Assembly: GCA_022709905.1 (NCBI GenBank)
Contig: JAKLHY010000027.1
Span: 1-64,000 of the forward strand
Length of the DNA: 64,000 bases
Direction of reading: 5' to 3'
Source of the DNA: Verrucomicrobiota bacterium
GTDB taxonomy: Bacteria; Verrucomicrobiota; Verrucomicrobiia; Limisphaerales; UBA1319
Position 1 is the stretch's first letter. Every line of letters begins with the position of its first letter. The translations under genes were made by a program, and so were the position numbers. Below, one piece after another: positions 17,898-26,556 of the stretch. The notes under the pieces are model-generated. The model did no database searches, was not told the DNA's origin, and worked only from the letters and a program-made list of their open reading frames with translations.

Positions 17898-19181
17898 ATG
17901 AACACCCCGATACGCTTTTCCCGACGTCACTTCGTTCGCACTACCTTAAGCGCTGGCGCCCTGATAGGAGCTCCGGCCGTTTTGAGCGCCGAGGCCCAAG
18001 CCTCGAAACGCGTTTTCAAGCTGGGACTGATCGGCTGTGGCGGCCGGGGACGAGGAGCGGCCCAGGAAGCCTTGGAGGCCGGAAAGATCCTCGGCTTTAA
18101 CGTGCAGATTGTCGCGATTGCCGACTACTTCAAAGACCGCGCGTTGCAGACCGGCCGTCAGTTTCAGGTCCCGGCGGAACGTTGTTTTGGTGGGCCCAAG
18201 GGTTACCTGGATCTGATGGAGACCGACGCGGAGATTGTCCTGATGGCGACCGCCCCTTTGTTTCGTCCGCGTCACTTTGAGGCCGCGGTGAAGGCGGGAA
18301 AGCATGCGTTCATTGAGAAGCCGGTGGCGGTGGATCCGCCGGGGTGCCGGCGGGTAATTGCGGCCGGTGAGGAAGCGAAGCGCAAGGGGCTGGTGGTGAT
18401 CAGTGGCACCGAGATGCGTCACGACTGGGACTATCGCCGGACGCACCAGGCCGTCGTGGTCGAGAAGGCCTTGGGCAGGCTGTATGGCGGCCGGGTTTCG
18501 TTCTGCATCCCGAGCATGTTTTCGACCAAGCCGATTCAGCCCAGGAATGCGGATGACCTGGTGCGGACCTGGCAGAGCTGGATTGCGCTCTCGGGCGATC
18601 ACCTGGTCGAACAGCATGTTCACAACATCGACATCGCGAATTGGTTCTGCGGCCGTCCTCCGATGAGCGCGGTCGGTTTCGGAGGGCGCTCGAGGCGTTG
18701 CGCGGGCGACATGTATGATTTTTTTAGTGTGGACTATGATTATGGCGATGGCATCCATATTCACTCGATGTGCCGCCAAGTCAACGGATGCTGGAATTGG
18801 ACAGGACACGATTTCGTGTATGAACGAGGACGCACGACGGGTGACAATTATGCCAAACCTCAAGCCTCGCCGATCCCGGCGGACCTGCCGCAGGGCCCGA
18901 CCAGCGCGGTCCAGGAACAGATCGACACCCTGTATTACGTCAATAAAGGGGAGCCGATGAATCAAGCCCGGGCTGTCGCGGAATCCACCGCCACGGCGAT
19001 CCTGGGACGTATCTCGGCGTACACCGGCCAGCAGGTCACTTGGAAAGAGATCATGGAGGATTCGGACATGGTTCCGGAGCACTATCAGCTCACCTTGAGA
19101 CCTTCAGCCGAGGATTTTGAGAATGGGACCGTGGAGATACCCGTTGAAAACAGCGTGCCGCTTCCTGGAAAAAAGCCCTGA
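17898..19181 (+). CDS. Tat-exported Gfo/Idh/MocA family oxidoreductase
   Basis: The 427-residue protein starts with a twin-arginine signal (FSRRHFVRTTLSAGA, about residues 8-22). A Rossmann NAD(P)-binding domain follows (FKLGLIGCGGRGRGAAQEAL, about 40-59), with the catalytic-region EKPVAVDPPGCRRV motif (about 139-152) and a C-terminal alpha/beta domain with EQHVHNIDIANWFCGRPP. Secreted Gfo/Idh/MocA enzymes are abundant in Verrucomicrobiota and Planctomycetota and are thought to oxidise or rearrange sugars in the periplasm. The substrate is unknown. It stands alone. Confidence 0.85.
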   Translation: MNTPIRFSRRHFVRTTLSAGALIGAPAVLSAEAQASKRVFKLGLIGCGGRGRGAAQEALEAGKILGFNVQIVAIADYFKDRALQTGRQFQVPAERCFGGPKGYLDLMETDAEIVLMATAPLFRPRHFEAAVKAGKHAFIEKPVAVDPPGCRRVIAAGEEAKRKGLVVISGTEMRHDWDYRRTHQAVVVEKALGRLYGGRVSFCIPSMFSTKPIQPRNADDLVRTWQSWIALSGDHLVEQHVHNIDIANWFCGRPPMSAVGFGGRSRRCAGDMYDFFSVDYDYGDGIHIHSMCRQVNGCWNWTGHDFVYERGRTTGDNYAKPQASPIPADLPQGPTSAVQEQIDTLYYVNKGEPMNQARAVAESTATAILGRISAYTGQQVTWKEIMEDSDMVPEHYQLTLRPSAEDFENGTVEIPVENSVPLPGKKP

Positions 19182-19499
19182 GCCCAAGGGCCGATGTTCC
19201 TGGGCGCGGATGAATGCGGTGTAGAGGGCAATCCCCGGCCCCGACGACGCTGGGTGCAACCCGGCAAGCCTTGGACCATGCCTTATTTGGACGATTGTAT
19301 GGCCCCCGTAAATGGTTGTTCCACATTGTTATTATTGGCAATCGTTCATCCCGATTTACACTGCGGTTTATGCGAAATACCGCTCGTTTCGCAAGTAATT
19401 GCGCATTTCCAATAGCGTGGTCGGGAGGCCTGGCACACCATCGTGTAGGCCGCGTGCCCTCAGGCGGCGGGATTAATCTGTGCGCTGACTTTCACAACA
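19182..19499. other. Intergenic region without recognisable gene
   Basis: No reading frame here gives a recognisable protein on either strand. The segment separates the Gfo/Idh/MocA gene from the fragmentary defence-gene region that begins at about 19500 and may contain unrecognisable decayed sequence. I saw no hsdM or hsdS remnant in it. Confidence 0.4.
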
Positions 19500-19685
19500 G
19501 TCAAGCGCCTTCTTTCCAACCTGGGGACGGTTTCTGATGGTTTGGCTGAGCTGCGCAATCTCCAGGGAACGGGGCACGGAAAGGAGGCCACCGAGCCTGG
19601 GCTGAAGACTCGGCATGCACGATTGGCTGTCGGAGCAGCCACGAGCCTTGGAGCCTTTCTTTGGGAATCACATTCTGCCTTTTAG
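19500..19685 (+). pseudogene. C-terminal remnant of an abortive-infection (Abi_C) family protein
   Basis: An open frame ending at TAG 19683-19685 encodes the typical C-terminal Abi_C signature: LLSNLGTVSDGLAELRN, then GTGHGKEA and TRHARLAVGAATSLGAFLW. The pattern GLxELRN...GTGHGK...RHAxLAVGAA is diagnostic of this domain, found at the end of abortive-infection proteins that act in phage defence. There is no start codon and no upstream domain: the frame further left (to about 19449) loses all similarity. It is therefore a fragment. It sits before DUF488 and HsdR remnants, consistent with a decayed defence locus. Confidence 0.65.
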
Positions 19686-19798
19686 TGGAGATTAAGTCTG
19701 GAGTGCCATTCTCCGGCATCACTCAATGGAGCCAGTCTCTTTAGTGACGCGCTCACGCCGTCACACATAAAAACCACTTTGCGTGTTGTCATGCGTCC

Positions 19799-20380
19799 TT
19801 GCGCGGAGACGCCCTGGTGGGTGAAAGCTATCGCCGTCATCCCTATTATGCCATCCGGAGTGAAGTGGCGGATCGCGTGCTCGCAGGCGACAAACTGGCC
19901 CTGCTGGCGATCAATGCCGTCCGCCCTGCACCCACCCAGCCCGGCTTATGCACCATTGGCTACGAGGGCCGCTCGCTGGAATGCTACTTGAACCGGCTAA
20001 TTCAAGACGGGGTTACGCACCTGTGCGACGTACGCCGGAACGCGTTCAGCCGAAAATACGGTTTTTCCAAGGGGACATTGAGCAAAGCTTGCGAAGGCGT
20101 AGGCATTCGTTACGAACATACGTCCCAGTTGGGCATTGCGTCCGAAGAGAGGCGCGAACTGCATGCGCAGGCTGATTATGATGCGTTGTTCGCGGCATAT
20201 AAGAGGGAAAACCTACCTCGGCAATCTGAAGCCCTGGCTCAAATTTATACCTGGGTGAAGGCTGGGGCCCGGGTGGCGTTGACTTGCTTTGAGGCCCTGC
20301 CACAACAGTGCCATCGTCATTGCGTCGCGGAAGCCTTGGCGCAACAATATGGAACGGAGATGCAGGCAGTGAATCTATAG
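19799..20380 (+). CDS. DUF488 domain protein, probably 5'-truncated
   Basis: The 193-residue product contains a complete DUF488 domain (LCTIGYEGRSLECYLNRLI, LCDVRRNAFSRKYGFSK, TCFEALPQQCHRHCVAEAL), a family of unknown function often encoded next to type I restriction genes. Before it lies GESYRRHPYYAIRSEVADRV, which in longer members follows a further N-terminal domain. Here the frame upstream only runs to a stop at 19745 and shows no such domain, so the first part of the gene is probably missing. The only start codon is a TTG at 19799. It is followed 12 bp later by the next gene of the remnant locus. Confidence 0.65.
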   Translation: MRGDALVGESYRRHPYYAIRSEVADRVLAGDKLALLAINAVRPAPTQPGLCTIGYEGRSLECYLNRLIQDGVTHLCDVRRNAFSRKYGFSKGTLSKACEGVGIRYEHTSQLGIASEERRELHAQADYDALFAAYKRENLPRQSEALAQIYTWVKAGARVALTCFEALPQQCHRHCVAEALAQQYGTEMQAVNL

Positions 20381-20392
20381 GATGGAGGAAGC

Positions 20393-20959
20393 ATGGAGCG
20401 CGAGAAGGTGCTCATCACAGCAAAAACTTACCCGACCCTGTCTCGAAAACATGGGGAGACCGTTTGCACTGCCGGGGTGCGGATGGATGGGTCGTGGGTG
20501 CGAATTTATCCCGTGTCCTTCCGGCGGTTGGAGGAAACCGAGCAGTATCGCAAATATGATTGGATCGAGTGCGACTTGGTGCGTGGCCGCCATGATCCGC
20601 GCCCGGAAACCCGCCACCCGGCGGATGTGAAGCAACTCCAGCCAGTCGCTCACATGGATACAGCGGACAATTGGAGGGAACGAAGGCGCCTCTTGCTGCA
20701 AACCGCCCGGGTTCACACCTCACTGCAATCGCTGATTGACGGGGCGAAAACCAATACGCTATCGCTGGCGGTCTTCAAGCCGACCAAAATTATCGGATTT
20801 GTCTGGGAGGAGGAGGATCGGCACTGGGATCAATTTTTACAGACCGATCTGCACTTCTTCCTTGGTACCACCCAGCAGTCTCATTTCGTTGCACCCAACC
20901 CGTGGGTCATCATTGGCGTGTTTCCGATCCCACACGAACGCCAGGGCCAACTCCTCTGA
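20393..20959 (+). pseudogene. Type I restriction-associated hypothetical protein with an internal in-frame deletion
   Basis: The 188-residue frame has well conserved ends of a family I recall as typically about 85-95 residues longer: the N-terminal part (VLITAKTYPTLSRKHGETVC, GSWVRIYPVSFRRLEE, NWRERRRLLL) and the C-terminal part (DLHFFLGTTQQ, FVAPNPWVIIGVFPIPHE). At about base 20830 the sequence jumps from FVWEEEDRHWD straight to QFLQTDLHFF, skipping the middle. The frame is kept. The function of the family is unknown; it commonly lies between DUF488 and hsdR genes, as here. It may still be translated, but a central segment is missing. Confidence 0.6.
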
Positions 20960-20962
20960 TCC

Positions 20963-22454
20963 ATGATCACCGACATCAACAGCGAAGACCGGCTAGTCCA
21001 AAAGACGTTTTCCGATCATCTCCACGATGTCCTCGGTTGGGAAAGTATCTACGCGCACAACGAAGAGACATTCGGTCCAGACGGCACGCTTGGCCGTGCC
21101 AACGAGCGGGACGTGGTGCTCGTTCGCGATCTCCGCACCGCCGTTCATCATCAGGCGGTCGAAAAACTCACGCGGGTGGATTTTGCGCGCTCGCTGATCC
21201 AGCACAACCGCGAGTTCTACGACTTCATCCGCAACGGCGTGCCCGTCGAATGGCGTGATGCATCCGGGCAGAGCCACCACGCCCGGGCCCGCGTCATTGA
21301 CTTCAAGAGCGGCACCGGTCCGGACGGGAAATCCAACAACCGCTTCCTGGTGGTGCGGGAGCTAAAGACTCAGGGCCTTCGTGTGCCGCACTACAACCGC
21401 CGCGCCGACTTGGTCTGCTTCGTCTCGAGTGGAAGCGCAATGATGAGAAGGAAAAGGGCAGCGTCGAGGTCGAGGTCCTGTTGAACGGCATGCTGATCAG
21501 ATTTGGAGGACATTCGTCGGTTGCGGCAAGGTGGACCCCAAGACCACCCCGCGCGCCAGCTCGGGCGCCGAGTTGAAGGAGATTCTCAAAAGTTACGATT
21601 TTAAGGGCTCGGAGGAAGACAACAGCACCGTAAAACTCGTTTACGAAAACCGCGGCGAGAAGCTCGGCATCGCCCGTCTGGATTTGAATGATCGTATTGC
21701 GGAAAATAGCGAGGAAGCCGGGCTGGATGCCGATCAGGAGGCGACGCTCGAAAAGCTCCTTGGGCGGGACTACGAGGTCATCACGGCGCCCGACCGCTTG
21801 AACAAGCTGGCCATAGATTTCGTGGACCACTGCGTCGCTCGCTGGCAATGCGGCAAGTCCATGTTGGTTTGTATCGACAAGGTCACCTTCGGCCGCATGT
21901 GGAAGCGCGTGAAGAGGTTATGGAAGCGAAAGCAAGCCCTGTTGGCTGCGGATATCGCCCGTGCCAAGCGGGTCTATCCCGGCAAGGATTGTGGCGTCAT
22001 CGTGGACTACAACGGCATGCTCAAGATCCTGCGCGAAGCTCTGGCCCAATACGCTTCCGACGTCCTCAAGGAGATCTACAAGATAGTGAACGAAGCCATT
22101 CGCGCCCAGGAGCCAGGCGACGACCAGATGGATGCCAAATTTTTCGACTTGAGCCAGATCGATTTCGCCAAGCTCCGCGATGAGTTCGCTAAGAAGGTGC
22201 GGCGAAAGGCCGCAACCCTCCAAGACATCCGAGGCCTGCTTGCTGCACTCAACGCCCATCTGCGGTCCATGCCGAACTGGACCAAAAACACCCATACTCA
22301 GGCCGACGTGGAGATATTTATCCTGGACAACCTGTATGCCTCCCTCCCGCATCCGCCGTTTTCGGATGAGGAAACCGACTTCCTGGCAGCGCGAATCTAT
22401 GATTTCGTTTGGCAGCGCTGCGATGCCGACGCTATGTTCGCGGGCGCCACATGA
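20963..22454 (+). pseudogene. hsdR: Type I restriction endonuclease subunit HsdR, collapsed by multiple internal deletions
   Basis: Only about 1.5 kb remains of a gene that normally encodes about 1000-1100 residues, yet the pieces are in the right order and well conserved. They are: the N-terminal HSDR_N region (LVQKTFSDHLHDVLGWESIY to RADLVCFV); after a shift near 21422, EWKRNDEKEKGSVEVEVLLN; after a shift near 21495, DQIWRTFVGCGKVDPKTTPR; then DFKGSEEDNSTVKLVYENRG, GRDYEVITAPDRLNKLAIDF, ARAKRVYPGKDCGVIVDYNG, FFDLSQIDFAKLRDEF and the C-terminal end (VEIFILDNLYASLPHPPFSD). Apparent junctions are near 21422, 21495, 21587, 21945, 22054 and 22232. The nuclease ExK, Walker A and DEAH motifs all fall in missing parts. 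The enzyme is dead. No hsdM or hsdS is present in the window. Confidence 0.85.
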
Positions 22455-22526
22455 CCCCGGCCGTCAATCCGTTCCTGAAATGATCGGCTGGACACTGGAA
22501 CGTGAATCGAGGAATGATGGCCTATC

Positions 22527-23687
22527 ATGAATTCAGCTCGCAAACAAACAGGGATTTCGGTCCTAATGAAACAGTTATCTTGCGCGGCAACGGAACAATC
22601 ATCGTGTGGCAGCAGTCGGTCTGGAGGCTCCGGCGGGCCGGGTTCCTGGATTCGGCGTTACAGACTGACAACGGTCTGGCTGGTACAGATTATGTTGGTG
22701 ATGGGAGGGCCATGGACCGAGCTCCAGGGAGCGGAGCCCGCCAATCCGAAAGCCAACAAGAAAACACGCGCTGTCCTCGATTATTTTTATTCTTTGGAAA
22801 AGCGATCGGAGAAACGGATTTTATCGGGGCAATTTGCGGATTTCGGGGCCGGAGCCCGGCTTCAACTGTTGGAAGAGGTGCGTCAGAAAACGGGACAGTG
22901 GCCGGGTTTCATTGGAGTGGACTACGCGGATTTTCGGCGGGGCAGCCTGACTTATGACGCGCCGAACGAGGCCGCGATTGCCTATTGGCGGCAGGGCGGA
23001 CTCGTGACCATCAGTGCCCATCTGTACAATCCAACTAATCCGAAGGGAGGCGGTTTGAGGGACAAGGGGGTGAAGATTGAGGACTTGCTGCAGGAAGGAA
23101 CGGAGAACCACGCGCGATGGATGCAGGAATTGGATTTGCTGGCGGAGGGCCTGCTGAAGCTCAAGGACGCGGGGGTGGTGGTGCTGTGGCGTCCGTTTCA
23201 CGAGATGAACGGGGGATGGTTCTGGTGGGGGGCCCAGGAGCCGGAGGCCTTTATCAAAGTGTGGCGCCACATGTTTGAGTATTTTTCGGACCAGAAAGGT
23301 TTGGACAATCTGCTCTGGGTCTACGGGCCGAACCACGGTCAAAAAACAGCTGCCTATTATGCGGGCGATCGGTATGTTGACCTGGTGGGTTTGGACGCTT
23401 ACACGGACTTCATTGATCCCGAACACATCAAGGGTTATGCGGAAGTGGCGGCCCTGCCCAAGCCGTTTGGCTTTACGGAGTTCGGTCCGCACGGCCCCCA
23501 AAATCCTCCCGGGGACTATGATTATCGCCGGTTTCTTGAAGGCATCCGCAAGCACTTTCCCCGGACTTGTTTTTTCAAGGCCTGGAATGCCAAGTGGAGC
23601 CTGGCGCGAAACCTGTATACGCGGGAAATGCTCAACAACCCGGTGGTGGCGAATCGGGATGATTTGCCGGCGGAATTATTCCGTTGA
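22527..23687 (+). CDS. Glycoside hydrolase family 26 (beta-mannanase type)
   Basis: GH26 enzymes cleave beta-1,4-mannan (some act on other beta-glucans) with two catalytic glutamates. Here the acid/base lies in RPFHEMNGGWFWWG (Glu about 226) and the nucleophile in FGFTEFGPHG (Glu about 318); AHLYNPTNPKGGG also fits. The N-terminus holds a signal peptide (RRYRLTTVWLVQIMLVMGG, about 43-61). The extended region before it suggests that translation begins at the internal ATG (22566) or later. The enzyme is probably secreted to the periplasm or outside. It stands alone after the restriction remnants. Confidence 0.85.
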   Translation: MNSARKQTGISVLMKQLSCAATEQSSCGSSRSGGSGGPGSWIRRYRLTTVWLVQIMLVMGGPWTELQGAEPANPKANKKTRAVLDYFYSLEKRSEKRILSGQFADFGAGARLQLLEEVRQKTGQWPGFIGVDYADFRRGSLTYDAPNEAAIAYWRQGGLVTISAHLYNPTNPKGGGLRDKGVKIEDLLQEGTENHARWMQELDLLAEGLLKLKDAGVVVLWRPFHEMNGGWFWWGAQEPEAFIKVWRHMFEYFSDQKGLDNLLWVYGPNHGQKTAAYYAGDRYVDLVGLDAYTDFIDPEHIKGYAEVAALPKPFGFTEFGPHGPQNPPGDYDYRRFLEGIRKHFPRTCFFKAWNAKWSLARNLYTREMLNNPVVANRDDLPAELFR

Positions 23688-23705
23688 GCGGCGCCCTTCG
23701 AATTT

Positions 23706-24740
23706 TCAAACAGGACTTGGGATATCTTCGGGGCGGTGTTGCTGGGCGTAATCGCGCAGGACAAAGAGGTTGGTTTCCGGTGTGCCGCGCGGGATTTCGC
23801 AGCCGGCCCCAACGATATAGGGTGCGCCGGCCTGCCGGTGGCATTCGGCGACGGCCGCCAAAACTTCGGCGGAGGTGCCATTCTTCATGATGAGCACCGG
23901 ATTGAGATTACCGCACAGCACCTGGCGGGGGCCCATCTGTTGGCGGCCTTCAACGACCGGGGAAGGATAGTCCAGGTCGACCATGGCACAGCCGAGGCGG
24001 CCCATGCCGCCGAGCATGCGACGGGTGTTGCCACAGATATGGAGCCGAACGCGGCCCCCCATCTGATGCAAGCCATCGACGAGTCTTTTCTCGTAAGGCC
24101 AGATGTGCTCTTCGTAGATCCGGGGGCCGACGAGGGAGGCAGCGGCGTCTCCGACGCCGATCAGGTCCGCTCCGGCCTCGATCTGGGCTCGCGCGAAGCG
24201 GAGCTCCATCGCCACGATGAACTCGAACAGATCACGAACAAAGCCGGGATCATCGAAGAAATCGGTCATGAGATTATTGATGCCGCGCAGATCGGCCGCT
24301 TCGGCGCAAGGCCCTTCAATCCAACCTTCGATGAGTTTGTCTCCCTCGAGTTTTTCCCGGAACAGAGCCACGCCTTGAACCCGATCGGTCATGCGTCCGC
24401 CTCCCAACGGATCCGGGGCCTTCAATGAGGCAAGCGTGGTTTTATCCGCCAGCAAGGCGCGGCCTTCATCGATAGCCGGCGGCTGGTCTTCGAAGAATTG
24501 GATGGAAGCCCCGCAGTCGGCGGCTTCTCTGGCCGGATCGGAAATCACCGAGACATAATCGAACCCGAACTTTTCGGCTGTGGCGAGTTGGGCTTCGACG
24601 AGCACTCGATGGTCTTTGGCGTAAGCGCCGTATTTGGCGCCAACCTGATCGGCCGCGTACATCATCGTGATCGGCATTAGAGGCAGGCGGTCCACCGATT
24701 GGCCGTCCAGATGGGCGAGGATGCGTTGTCTTCCGTTCAT
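23706..24740 (-). CDS. Uroporphyrinogen-decarboxylase-family corrinoid methyltransferase (MtaA/CmuA-like)
   Basis: The 344-residue TIM-barrel protein belongs to the UroD-related methyltransferases that move methyl groups to or from corrinoid proteins, rather than to true heme-pathway UroD. Evidence includes NGRQRILAHLDGQSVDRLPL at the start, IEAGADLIGVGDAAAS, and the presumed zinc ligands in LHICGN (His, Cys) and GAGCEIPRGTP (Cys). It is the last gene of a minus-strand cluster with a homocysteine methyltransferase and a B12-binding protein, 33 bp after the former. The methyl donor is unknown. Confidence 0.8.
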   Translation of the reverse strand: MNGRQRILAHLDGQSVDRLPLMPITMMYAADQVGAKYGAYAKDHRVLVEAQLATAEKFGFDYVSVISDPAREAADCGASIQFFEDQPPAIDEGRALLADKTTLASLKAPDPLGGGRMTDRVQGVALFREKLEGDKLIEGWIEGPCAEAADLRGINNLMTDFFDDPGFVRDLFEFIVAMELRFARAQIEAGADLIGVGDAAASLVGPRIYEEHIWPYEKRLVDGLHQMGGRVRLHICGNTRRMLGGMGRLGCAMVDLDYPSPVVEGRQQMGPRQVLCGNLNPVLIMKNGTSAEVLAAVAECHRQAGAPYIVGAGCEIPRGTPETNLFVLRDYAQQHRPEDIPSPV

Positions 24741-24773
24741 AGGCAGAGGGGGGGAGAAGCAACCGTCGGCGAA

Positions 24774-25670
24774 TCAAGTTTGGCCGGCTGGGTTCTGCAG
24801 CCGTTTGACCACGGAACAGATCTCGCGGATAAACTCCGGTGAAGTGCCGCAGCAACCGCCGATGAAGCTGGCGCCGGCCTGTGCCAGGTCGGGAACATGG
24901 GCGGCGAACTGGCTTGGCGCAATCTGGTAGGTGATCCGCCCCTCCACCAGGACAGGCAGTCCGGCGTTGGCCTTGATCCAAATCGGCAGGCTGGTGGACG
25001 ATCGCATGCGTTGACAGACCTTGATATAGCCCGCGATGCCCTGACCGCAGTTGGCGCCCACGACATCCGCTCCGGCGACCTCCAATTCTGTTGCGGCCTT
25101 TTCCGGTGTGATCCCCATCATGGTTCGATCCTTGTCCTTGCCGGAGTCAAAGACCAGGCTGGCCACGACAGGCAGACCCGTGGCTTTAGCGGCTTGTATC
25201 GCCAATCGCGCTTCGGCCAGATCGCTCATGGTCTCGACCACCAAGGCGTCCGCGCCGGCATCGGCCAAAGCCCGCGCCTGCTCGGTAAAGGCATCGGTCA
25301 GGGCGGCTTCAGTGACATCGCCCATCATGAGCACTTTGCCGCTGGGACCGATCGAGGCAAAAACCAGAGCCGATCCCGCTGCAGCCCGCCGGGAGATGAC
25401 GACGCCCGCCTGGTTGATGGCCACCGCCTGATCCGCCAGACCGTGTTTGTCCAGGCTCAATCGGTTGGCGCCAAAGGTATTGGTCAAGATGATCTGGCTG
25501 CCAGCCTCGACGTAGGATCGAGCCACGGCCTCGACTTGGCTAGGATGCGTCAAGTTCCAGGCATCGGGGCATTCACCGCTCGATAATCCACGAGCCTGCA
25601 GTTGAGTGCCCCAAGCGCCATCGGTCACGATGGGAGTTCGGGCCAACAGAACATTTATTTTGGCGTGCAT
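24774..25670 (-). CDS. Homocysteine S-methyltransferase family protein (MetH domain-1 type)
   Basis: This cytoplasmic enzyme transfers a methyl group to homocysteine, forming methionine. The 298-residue protein starts at the ATG at 25670 (MHAKINVLLARTPIVTDGAW); the frame upstream is not conserved. The zinc ligands are visible in VGANCGQG and GGCCGTSP. It corresponds to the first domain of MetH only, with the B12-binding part supplied by the neighbouring gene. It lies between the corrinoid protein and the UroD-type methyltransferase, so the methyl group probably passes via the corrinoid. Confidence 0.85.
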   Translation of the reverse strand: MHAKINVLLARTPIVTDGAWGTQLQARGLSSGECPDAWNLTHPSQVEAVARSYVEAGSQIILTNTFGANRLSLDKHGLADQAVAINQAGVVISRRAAAGSALVFASIGPSGKVLMMGDVTEAALTDAFTEQARALADAGADALVVETMSDLAEARLAIQAAKATGLPVVASLVFDSGKDKDRTMMGITPEKAATELEVAGADVVGANCGQGIAGYIKVCQRMRSSTSLPIWIKANAGLPVLVEGRITYQIAPSQFAAHVPDLAQAGASFIGGCCGTSPEFIREICSVVKRLQNPAGQT

Positions 25671-25803
25671 CGGTCGTCTCCTCAATTCAAACGCAGACCC
25701 AAAGAACGCTGAATCCCCCCCCCGAAACCAATCCGCAACGGTCCCTCGGTCTGGACCGCGGAGAGATATTGGGGGGAATTCGTTAGACGTGTTTCCGTCG
25801 GGA

Positions 25804-26439
25804 TCAGGCGGCGACGGCTTTTCGAGCCAGGGCCACCGCGGATGCCGCGTTATCGCTATACCCGTCGGCGCCGATTTCATCGGCAAACTTTTGGGTGACG
25901 GGAGCGCCGCCCACCATGACTTTCACCTTGTCCCGGACCCCGGCCTGCTTGAGGGCTTCGATGGTGGCCTTCATGGAAGGCATGGTCGTGGTCAGCAAAG
26001 CCGAAAGCGCGACGAGGTTTGCGTTTTTCTCATGGACGGCGGCCACAAACTTCTCCGGCGAGACATCCACTCCGAGGTCCACGACCTCGAATCCGCCGCC
26101 CTCGAGCATGGCTGCGACCAGGTTTTTGCCGATGTCATGCAGATCGCCTTTCACCGTCCCGATGACCACCCGGCCGGTGGGTTGCGCGCCCTGCTGGGCC
26201 AGGAGGGGACGAATCAGTTCAAGGGACCCTTTCATGGCGCGAGCCGCAATGAGCAGTTCAGGCACAAAGTAGTCGTTGCATTCGAAACGACGGCCAGCCT
26301 CGTCCATGGCAGGAATCATGTATTCGCTGACCAGGGTTTGCGGGTTCACGCCGGCCTGCAGGGCTTCCTCGGTTATGCTTTTTGCCGTGGGCGCATCACC
26401 CTCCAACACGGCCGTGTAAAGTAGTTTCAGGTCTCGCAT
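25804..26439 (-). CDS. Corrinoid (B12)-binding methyl-carrier protein
   Basis: The 211-residue protein has a helical cap domain (about 1-85; VSEYMIPAMDEAGRRFECND) and a Rossmann-like cobalamin-binding domain with GDLHDIGKNLVAAMLEGGG (about 98-116). The DxHxxG histidine there ligates cobalt. This is the MtaC/MtbC/MttC architecture and equals the middle of MetH. It accepts a methyl group from a substrate methyltransferase and passes it to an acceptor such as homocysteine. It precedes the homocysteine methyltransferase gene. No corrinoid-reactivating RamA-like protein is visible nearby. Confidence 0.88.
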   Translation of the reverse strand: MRDLKLLYTAVLEGDAPTAKSITEEALQAGVNPQTLVSEYMIPAMDEAGRRFECNDYFVPELLIAARAMKGSLELIRPLLAQQGAQPTGRVVIGTVKGDLHDIGKNLVAAMLEGGGFEVVDLGVDVSPEKFVAAVHEKNANLVALSALLTTTMPSMKATIEALKQAGVRDKVKVMVGGAPVTQKFADEIGADGYSDNAASAVALARKAVAA

Positions 26440-26556
26440 GGTCGTTATGAATTGCTTTTGTTCACCCTTGCGCCTGTCTCCCGTCCCGGCACGGGCCTGT
26501 CAGGCGCCCAAAGCCCCCATCCTCCGGGTTCGGATTACGCTTTGAGGACCATGCCA

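Noticed and set aside
17946..19082. A 378-codon minus-strand frame opposite the Gfo/Idh/MocA gene
   Set aside because: No domain or signal is visible, and the plus strand has an obvious Tat-signal oxidoreductase.
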